From Closterium sp. Naga37s-1 (taxonomy: Eukaryota; Streptophyta; Zygnematophyceae; Desmidiales; Closteriaceae), in NCBI GenBank assembly GCA_947471745.1, contig CANJKZ010000080.1, positions 3,313,001-3,377,000 of the forward strand: a stretch of 64,000 nt of DNA, read 5' to 3'. The notes beneath the pieces were generated by a model that did no database searches, had not been told where the DNA came from, and saw only the letters and a list, made by a program, of their open reading frames with translations. The position numbers and the translations under genes were made by a program. Positions within the stretch are counted from its first letter, which is position 1; every line of letters starts with the position of its first letter. This document shows, in pieces, positions 44,034 to 53,738 of this stretch.

Positions 44034-47000
44034 GCATGCAGACATTTGCACATGCATGAAGGATCTGCATTGGAAGAAGTCAGAGCAGAGTGTGTCTTTG
44101 AGAGGTTCTACGAAGGCATGGCCATGCCTTACGGCCATGCCTTATGGCCATGCTTTATGGCCATGCCTTATGGCCATGCCTTATGGCCATGCCTTATGGC
44201 CATGCCTTAGGGCGCATCCCCTCCCTCGATCGATCCTGCCCTCGATCGATCGAGGGACACCTACAGTGTCGCAATTGACCGAGTAACCCGATTTCGAGAT
44301 GGCTTGCGAATGTACAGTAACTGGTGCCCAACGATCTTGTCACCTCCGCTGATGACGATCGATGTGCCTTTGTGGCCACACCGATCTCGGCTTTTGTAGG
44401 ATCGAGAGTTCTTCCCCCTTGTATTTTCGATCCTGTCACCCAGGGCTCGGGATCGATCCGCGACTGTTACCTCCTACCAATCCCGCCCCAATCCTGCGAT
44501 TGGTGTGCCCGATCGGTTTTTCACGGCGATCTCGTGATCGATCGAGGGAGGGGACGCGCCCTTATGGCCATGCCTTATAGCCATGCCTTATGGCCATGCC
44601 TTATGGCCATGCCTTATTGGCCATGCCTTATAGCCATGCCTTATAGCCATGCCTTATGGCCATGCCTTATGGCCATGCCTTATGGCCATGCCTTATGGCC
44701 ATGTCCCACAGATGTGGACTCATAATCCATCCAAGGTGACTCATGAGTCGACTCGTGTTTTGAGTCGACTCAAACACGAGTCAACTCAAAACACGCTTCT
44801 TCATGCATCCGAGCACTCATAATCGATCCAAGGTAACATTTGAGTCGACTAAAAACTCCCCTCATGATCCATCCAAGCAAGCACTTTAGAATGCCATCAA
44901 CACTCTCAAGCCATTTGGCAGCATCTGTCAAATAAGGTGTGTAACAACAACTACGAGAATAAAACAACCTAGCTGACAGCCGGAATCCCTCTCAGCAGCC
45001 TGTTCCTCTCAGCTGCACAGCAGCCCATTCCTCTCAGCTGCACAGCAGCCTGTTCCTCTCAGCTGCACAGCAGCCTGTTCCTCTCAGCTGCACAGCAGCC
45101 TGTTCCTCTCAGCTGCACAGCAGCCTGTTCCTCTCAGCTGCACAGCAGCCTGTTCCTCCTTCTCTAATCTCGACTGCCTGTTGTGCCCTGCTGCACTGCA
45201 ATCGTCCTATTGATTCTTCCCTCACTCCACTAGTTTACCAGTGAGGTGAGCACTCCACTAGTTTGCCATCTCACCTCACAGTCCCAGTCCCGGCCATCGT
45301 CCGTGCAAGTCCCCCTCAGGTGCGAGTGCTCCAGTATGTCTGTCGTCACCTGCTCTCGACCAATCACGGCCACCTTGCACCAGTTGTCTTGTAACCGGGT
45401 TATTATGGCAGGCGGGGTGAGCTGATGGGCAGGGTGCGGGGGAAAAAGTAGTAGTGGGGAAGCAGTGGGAAAGCTGGGCAGGGAAGAAGTGCATTAAAGG
45501 CATCAGCTTTGCTCTGGTATCACCTCGGCTCTGCTTATCACCTCTGCTTTACGTCTGTTTTTTGGTCGTCTAAAAAACAGAAGACGGGCACGAAAGGCGT
45601 CAACTTTGTTAAAATATATGTTGTGTAGCATGCCAACACATGTGACTGTACACCAATTGTGGTGTACAGTTGGGTTGGGACTACACCCAACTTTGGGTGT
45701 AGTCTTGCACTTTGGGGTGCCAATCCACCCAATTGTGGTGGAGCCCCCAAATGCAACCCACTTGGCTTATGGGTGCCTCACTTCCCACAAGTGAGGTCAT
45801 CTCAAGCCAAGTGGGCCTAGGGTTGCCTCACTTCTACAAAGTGTGGGCAACCCAACCCACTTGACCTATGGTTGCCTCACTCCCCCAAGTGAGGTCAACC
45901 CAACCTATGGTCACCTTCACCTTTCTCTTCCAAGCCTCTCTTCCAACCATGTATGCTAGGTTTCTCCTCCAATGAAGTTACTTGTTCAATTTGCTACTTT
46001 CACATGGTATAGAGCTACTTGTTCCTAGGCCTTACCTCTCCGTCCCTTCAGTTTTTTTTTCCCATGGGCCCACCCCACAGCTACAAACCCTTTCCTACGC
46101 GTGGCTCAACTAGCCATCACTAGCATACTCTCGCCGCGACCTACGCCGTCGCCGCCGTTCCCCCCCTCCCGCCGCGATTACGCCTTCCTCGCCTGCGGAT
46201 TCCACCGCCGCGAGCGCAACGCCGCTGTCCCCTCCTCCCCCCCGCCGCGACCCCCTGTCGCCGCCTCCCCTTCTCGCCGCCGCGCCTGATTCGGCGCCGC
46301 CTGCGCATCCTGCCGCCGCGACGCCTCGTCGCCGCCTGCCCGTCCCTCGGCCGCGACGTCACGTCGCCGCGTTCCCGCCGCCGCGCCTGATTCGGCGCCG
46401 CCTGCGCATCCTGCCTCCGCGACGCCTCGTCGCCGCCTGCCCGTCCCTCCGCCGTGACGTCACGTCGCCGCGTTCCCGCTGCCGCGCCTGATTCGGCGCC
46501 GCCCGCGCATCCTGCCGCCGCGACGCCTCGTCGCCGCCTGCCCGTCCCTCTGCCGCGACGTCTCGTCGCCGCGTTCCCGCCGCCGCGCCTGCTTCGGCGC
46601 CGCCTGCGCATCCTGCCGCCGCGACGCCTCGTCGCCGCCTGCCCGTCCCTCCGCCGCGACGTCACGTCGCCGCCTCCCCTTCCCGCCGCCGCGCCTGCTT
46701 CGGCGCCGTCTGCCCGTCCCGCCGCCGCGACAGCTCGTCGCCCCCTGCCCGTCCCGCCGCCGCGACCTAACATCGCCGCCTGCGCATTCCGCCGCCGCGA
46801 CTGCTCGTCGTCACCTTCCCGACCCCCCCCCCCCCCCCCCCCCCCCCCCCGCCGCAATTTCGCATTGCCGCCTCCCCTCCCACCGCCGCACCTGCTTCCG
46901 CGTCACCCACGCATCTCGCTGCCCCTTCTGCATCGCCACCCGCCCGCAATTTCCCCCGACGCAACTGCAACATCGTCGCCCCGCGGTTCCCGTTAACGCG

Positions 47001-50000
47001 ACTGCGCCGCCGCCGCCCTGCCGCCGTGACTGCTTCGGCGCCGCCTGCCCATCGTCCACCGCGACTGCGCCATCCCCGCCCACACTTCCTGCCGCCGTGA
47101 CTGCCCCGTCGCCGCCTGCAGATTCAGCCGCAACTGCACCCTCCCTTCTTCCTCTCCTTACTCCTCTCCCCCCCCCTCCCCCTCCCCCTGCGCCCCTCGT
47201 TGCCGCGGCCTGCCTGCCGCCGCCGTCCCTCGTTTCGCCGCCGCAGCCATTTCCCCGCCTTCACCTTTCCGCCGCCGCAACCTGCTTGCAGCCGCAGCTC
47301 TCAAAATCGCCGCCGCGGCCCTTCCGCCGTCGCCTGCGCCCTTCGTCGTCGCGCCCTGCTCGCCGCCGCCGCCCCCGACTTTGCCACCGCCTCCCCTTCC
47401 CGCCGCCGCACGTTCGCACAGCCGCCTGCACCCTTGTCACCGTCGCTCCCTGCACCTTGAACGCCTCTGCCCTCCACCGCTGTCTCCCTCCTTTAACCCC
47501 CCCTCCCTCCTCCTGCCAGCGGCAGCAGCAGCGGCAGCAGCAGCGGCAGCAGGGGAAGTGCAGCAGCCTCAGCAGCAGCAACTTCACCCTTGGCCGCCGC
47601 GGGTCCACCCGCCGTCGCCCATCATGACTGCTACCCCCCCTGCCCCTCTCCCCCCTCCTCACTGGAGCAGTGTTACTCCTCGCCCCTCCTTTCTCAACAC
47701 TCCGACCCTCCACTCCTCCCCCCCCCCCTTATCTCCGCCTGCTCACCCCCTCCACCCCTCCCCATCTGCGGCGTTTCCAGCAGCTCCAGCATCAGCAGCA
47801 GCAGCACTTCCAGCAGCGGCAGCAACCACAATTTCTCCAGCCGCACCCCCCACATCTCCTCCAGCCGCGGCAATCGCAGCAGCAGCAGTTCTTCCAACAC
47901 CGACAGCAGCCTCAATCTCTCCAGCCTCACCCGCCACAGTTTCTCCATCCCCAGCAGCAGCAGTCCTTCCAGCCGCAGCAGCAGCAGTCCTTCCAGCAGC
48001 AGCAGCTGCCACAGTTCCTTCCGCCGCAGCAGCAGCAGTCCTTCCTGCAGCAGCAGCAGCCACAGTTTCTCCAGCCGCAGCAGCAGCAGTGCTTCCAGCA
48101 GCAGCAGCTGCCACAGTTCCTTCCGCCGCAACATCAGCAGTCCTTCCAGCAGCAGCGGCAGCCACAGTTTCTTCAGCCGCAGCAGCAGCAGTGCTTCCAG
48201 CAGCAGCACCAGCCACAGTTCTCTCCATCCGCAGCAGCAGCAGTGCTTCCAGCAGCAGCAGCCACCACAATCTCTCCAGCCGCAGCAACCGCGGCAGCAT
48301 CGGCGGTGCTTCCAGCAGCAGCAGCAGCCCAATCTCTCCAGCCGCAACCGCCACAGTCTCTCCCACTGCAGCAGTCGCCGCAGCAACAGTACTTACAGCA
48401 GCAGCACCCGCCGCTCTCTCCCTCTTCTTTCCATGAAACAACTCTCCAGTACTCTGTGTTCCCTCCCTCTCCTTCCCCCCCCACCCTGGACTTTGTCCTT
48501 GACAGTGGGGCCACCGAAACCGCACTAAAAGACGCTGGCACCCTCACCCCCCTCCCACTTCCCACCCAGGTTCATGGTGCCGACTCCAGCTTTTCCATCC
48601 CCTGCACTCACCTCTCCACCCTTCCTTGCACCGCCTTCCCATCCGGCACAGTCACCGGTCTCCACATCCCTACCCTTCGCAATAACCTCCTCTCCCACCG
48701 TGAACTCCAAGGCGTTGGCATTACCGCCATATACCCTGGCTTTGCTTCCTACTGCGATCTCTACCACACCGCCTCTGGTCGTTTCCTCCTGCGCATTCCC
48801 CTTTGCCCTCGCACTCGCCTTTACACGCTCCGCACACCCCGTCCCTCCTTTTGTCGCGTCACCACTCGTGCTGGTACTTCCACCGGTCCCCTTCTCCCTC
48901 CCCCTCCCCCTCCTCCTCCCCCTCACCCTCCCCCTCCCCTTCTCCCTCTTCCTCCGATATCCTCCTCCTCTACTCCATCCGCCTCCTCCTCCCCCCCCAA
49001 CTTTTCCCCCACCCCATCCCCCTCCTCCTCTACTGCCCTCTCCCATCCTGCAGTGCTCCTACATCACAGACTCGGCCATCCCAACTTCGCCGCACTTCGC
49101 TCCACCGTCACCTCTCGCCTCCTTAACAGCCTTCCTCCCACCTTACCTCCCCTCCCCTCTTCCCCTGCTCCCCCATGCCCATCATGCATTCATGGCAAGC
49201 TCAAACAGTCCCCCCATCATAGTCACCCCACCTTCGCTCCCGCCCCCATTGACCTTGTTCACATGGATCTCTGGGGCCCTTATCCCATCCGCTCCCGTCA
49301 GGGGCACAGGTACATGCTCGTGCTCGTCGACGACCAAAGTTGGTACTCCACCGTCTTCTTTCTTCACACGAAAGACCAGGTGCCGGGTGTGGTCATCAAC
49401 TGGGCTGAGCAGTGCTGCAACCACTTCAAACGTCCCATAGGCCGCCTTCACTCTGATGGTGGGGGTGAGTTCATCAATCATACTCTCTCCACTTACTGCA
49501 AAACATACGGCATTCAGCAGACCTCCACCCTTCCCCACTCACCTCAGCAAAACGGCATCGCTGAGAGTCGCATCCGTGAGATCACCAAGATTGCGCGCTG
49601 CCTCATTGCTCACGCCTCCACCCCTCCCTCCCTCTGGAGCTATGCCCTCATTCATGCCGCCCTCCTCCTCAATCTTCGCTCCCACCCTCAGCATCCCTCC
49701 TCCTCCCCCACAGAACTCTGGTCCAAGGCCAAGCCTGACGCCGCAGGCCTTCGTGTTTGGGGCTGCAAGGCGTTCGTCCTCATTCCACCGGCCGACCGCT
49801 CCCGCGCTGCTGGCAAGCTCGCTCCTCGCGCTCTGGAGTGCGTCTACCTTGGGCACAATCGTGATTCCCCAGGCTACCTATTCCTCCACCCTCCCACCAA
49901 TCGCCTCATCCGCAGCATTGACGTCGTCTTCGACGAGTCCACTCCCTACTACTCCACCCCTCCTCCTGACCCCCTCCCTCCTCCCACTCGCCCCCTCGCT

Positions 50001-50349
50001 TGGACCGACACCGTCCTCCCGCCTCTTCTCCCTCCAGCGCCTCTCCTCCCACGTGTCGCCGCCCCACTCCCGCCTTCCTCCTCTGCCGACGTCTACGACC
50101 CTGCCGCACCCGCCTCCCCCGCTCACTCAGCTGCATCCCCTCCCCCCTCTCCCTCCTCCTCTCATTCTCCTCCTTTCCAGCAGTCGGATCAGCAACAGCA
50201 GGGGCAGCAGCAGCAGCAGCAGCAGCAGCCGGATCAGCAACAGCAGGGGCAGCAGCAGCACCAGCAGCAGCAGCAGCAGTAGCAGCAGCAGCCGGAGCAA
50301 CACCAGCAACGGCAGCAGGGGCAGCAGCAGCAGCAGCAGCGGCAGCCGG

Positions 50350-50419
<70 letters not shown>

Positions 50420-53400
50420 GGGGCAGCCGCAACAGCAGCAGCCGGGACAGCAGCAGCAGCAGCACAGTCAGCAGCAGCAGACACAGCAGCAGCACGGTCC
50501 GCAACAGCCGCAACAACAAGGGCAGCAGCTTCAGCAGCACCAGCAGCAGCAGCGGCGCCGTGCCACTTCCCGCTCCTCCCCCTTCCTCCTCCCTTACATC
50601 CATACCCGCTCAGTGGACAAAATCCTTGGGGCTCCTCCTCTTGCCTCCATTCAGCTCCTTGAGGACTCCCATGAGGAGTTCCTCAACATTCGGGAGCACA
50701 CTCCGTTCCTTGCCTCCCTCTACCTTGACTTCCTGGGCTTTCCTGTCCTTGGCGCCACCACCACCCCCACCATTTTCACTCCCTCCACCTTCCAGGAAGC
50801 CATCACCTGCCCTGACGCGGATAAATGGATAGCGGCGATCTTCCTGGAGTGTGAGGCATTCATTCGCAACGACTCCTTTGTCGATGTCCCCCTCCCAGCC
50901 GGCGCCAACCTCGTTGACGGCAAATGGGTCTTTCGGGTGAAGCAGCTGCCGGGCGAGGAACCGGTGTACAAGGCCCGCTACTGCGCCAAGGGGTTCACGC
51001 AGACTTGGGCCGAGGACTACTAGTTCACCTACGCCCCCACCGCCAAACCACCCACCCTTCGCGCCACCCTCGACATTGGCACACGTGACAACATGGAGAT
51101 CGATTCCATGGACGTCTCCAATGCGTTCCTGCAGGGCGACCTGCACGAGCGCATTTTCCTCCGGCGACCCCCCGGGTTCCACGCAGCCTTTCCTCATAAC
51201 ACTGTCTGGCAGCTGCGTCGCCCTGTCTACGGCTTGAAGCAGGCACCGCGTGAGTGGCATGCGAAGCTGGCTGCCACCTTAGGGTCTCTCGGCTTCTCTG
51301 CTTCCCACTCCGACGCCAGCCTCTTCATCCGCTCCTCCCCCCGCCGCTTCTTCATTCTGGTGTATGTGGACGACATGATCCTGCTCTCTGACACCAGGGC
51401 CGACATGGAGCAGATGAAGCTGTCCCTGCAGCAGCGTCTCAAGTGCAAAGACCTTGGCGCCCTCACTCACTACCTGGGCATGGCTATCACGCGCAACCGC
51501 CCTGCTCGCACCATCACCCTCTCACAGTCCCACTACATCGGCCAGGTCTTGGAGAAGTTCGACATGGCGCAGGCCAAGCCTATCTCCACCCCCCTCCCTT
51601 TCGGCCACCAACTCGCACCACCCTCCTCCCCCACCTCCTCCCCCCACCCCTATGCCGAGCTCGTTGGGTCCCTGATGTACGCGATGATGTGCACCCGCCC
51701 CGACCTCGCCTACCCCATCAGCGTGCTCGCCCGCTTTGTTGGCACCGGTCGTCACACTGAGGAGCACTGGAAAGCTGCCAAGCGGGTCCTCCGCTGCCTT
51801 CGCGGGACCAAGGACCTTGCCCTCACCCTTGGTGGCCCTTCCCCTCCTCTTCTCTCGGGCTTCAGTGACTCCTCTTGGGCTGACACGCAGCCGGACCGCC
51901 GCTCCTCTCAGGGCTACGGCTTCACCCTTGGCAGCGGCCTCATCAGCTGGCGCTCCACCCGCTCCTCCGCCATCTCTCTCTCCACCTGCGAGGCCGAGCT
52001 CTACGCTGGCACCATGGCCGCCCAGGAGTCCCGCTGGCTCTGCTTCCTTCTTGCGGAGCTTGGCGCCCCCCAGACGTGCCCCACCCTCTGGTGCGACAAT
52101 GCCAGCACCATCCATCTCACTCAGGACCCCGTCTATCACGCCCGCTCCAAACACATCGAGCTCCGCTACTTTTTCATTCGTGAGCTCGTCCAGAAGGGCC
52201 TTATTGCCGTTCGCAAGATTGCGACCGAGACCAACTTGGCCGACATCTTCACTAAGGCCCTCCTTCGCCCTGCGCACTCTGCTTTCCTCCGCCTCATTGG
52301 CCTCGCTCGCCCGGGCGCCCCTTGATTCAGGGGTTGTTCTCTTCTTGTGTTAACATGCTAAGGGGTTGTGTTAAAATATATGTTGTGTAGCATGCCAACA
52401 TATGTGACTGTACACCAATTGTGGTGTACAGTTGGGTTGGGACTACACCCAACTTTGGGTGTAGTCTTGCACTTTGGGGTGCCAATCCACCCATTTGTGG
52501 TGGAGCCCCCAAATGCAACCCACTTATGGGTGCCTCACTTCCCACAAGTGAGGTCATCTCAAGCCAAGTGGGCCTAGGGTTGCCTCACTTCTACAAAGTG
52601 TGGGCAACCCAACCCACTTGACCTATGGTTGCCTCACTCCCCAAAGTGAGGTCAACCCAACCTATGGTCACCTTCACCTTTCTCTTCCAAGCCTCTCTTC
52701 CAACCATGTATGCTAGGTTTCTCCTCCAATGAAGTTACTTGTTCAATTTGCTACTTTCACAAACTTTTCCCTGATATCACCTCGGCTCTGCCGATCACAT
52801 GGGCAGTTGTCTTCTAACAGGGTTAATATGGCAGGCGAGGCAGGGCTGAGCTGATGGGCAGGGCGGGGGGGGAGGAAAGGTAGTTGTGGAGAAGGCACTG
52901 ACTTTGCTCTGTATCACCTCGGCTGAGCTGATGGACATTGCTCTGTATCACCTCGGCAATGCCGATCACCTCGGCTTTACCTGTCACGCAACCATGAGCT
53001 ATCATGCCGCACAGGCGATTAGTCAGCATGCACAATCACGCATCACCCTCTTAGCTCAGTTACCTCCAGCATATGTTCGACAATGTCAGCAGCAGCGCAC
53101 AGCGCCTGCATGCACACATGCCCATGCACACATGCCCATGCACACATGCCCATGCACACATGCCCATGCACACATGCCCATGCACACAAGCCCATGCACA
53201 CATGCCCATGCACACATGCCCATGCACACATGCGCATGCACACATGCCCATGCACACATGCCCATGCACACAAGCCCATGCACACATGCCCATGCACACA
53301 TGCCCATGCACACATGCCCATGCGCACATGCCCATGCGCACATGCCCATGCCCACATGCCCATGCACACAAGCCCATGCTCTTTGCGGTGCCTTACCTGC

Positions 53401-53738
53401 AGCATATGCTCGACGATGTCAGCAGCAGCACAGAGTGCCGGCATGCACACACGCCCATGCGCCACCACCGGCACGCCCACTGCCGTGCCCACCACCTGCC
53501 TGTAACATGACGGCACGCGCACGTCCCCCTCTGCCTCCTCCTCCATTACCACTCGCTTGCTGCTGCTGCCCGCACCGATGGAAGCAGCACCGGCAGTTGT
53601 GGTACCACCATCAGCAGTTGCAGTACCACCAGCAGCAGCAACTGCAGCGTTAGCAGTACCAACCAGTATGTGCTGCTGGGATGGGCGTGGGCGGATGAGG
53701 TACCTCTGTCGACGGCCGACCGAGGAACGAAGGGCAAC
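42793..53738 (-). CDS. VHL-peptidase exons 3-7: metallopeptidase domain
   Basis: Exon 3 (53397-53738) ends VVGTAVGVPVVAHGRVCMPA and LCAAADIVEHMLQ. Exon 4 (45275-45421) reads LTPPAIITRLQDNWCKVAVI and on to DGRDWDCE. Exon 5 (43790-43921) holds HEFAH. Exon 6 (43289-43345) is VGFDESLMHRISQCFQRSK. Exon 7 (42793-43050) holds YWAEGSQSW and the conserved VNNRE/HDAELAQLLQEAYGDG tail, then stops. The order and spacing of these motifs match the family as I know it. The copia 3 insertion separates exons 3 and 4. Confidence 0.87.

Larger units (their letters stand above)
45607..52761 (+). mobile_element. Ty1/copia LTR retrotransposon 3, young, in intron 3 of the VHL-peptidase gene
   Basis: LTRs of 398 and 393 bp (45607-46004, 52369-52761) begin TGTTAAAAT and end TTTCACA. 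AACTT flanks both sides (45602-45606, 52762-52766). A primer-site variant TGGTATAGAGC abuts the 5' LTR (46005-46015). A purine tract precedes the 3' LTR. Parts: a GC-rich repeat leader (46100-47500), a Gln-rich low-complexity region (about 47760-48420), protease region LDSGATE (about 48500), LHHRLGHP (about 49060), integrase (HMDLWGP about 49259, SPQQNGIAESR about 49540), a CAG-repeat linker (50180-50560), reverse transcriptase (YVDD about 51365), and RNase H to about 52320. No gag domain or zinc knuckle is recognisable. LTRs differ by about three substitutions and one 5-bp gap, so the insertion is recent. It looks nearly whole with few breaks. Confidence 0.95.

Noticed and set aside
46140-47100. 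Open frames on both strands in the copia 3 leader
   Set aside because: They come from the about 110-bp GC-rich repeat. The frames encode only Arg/Pro/Ala-rich sequence.
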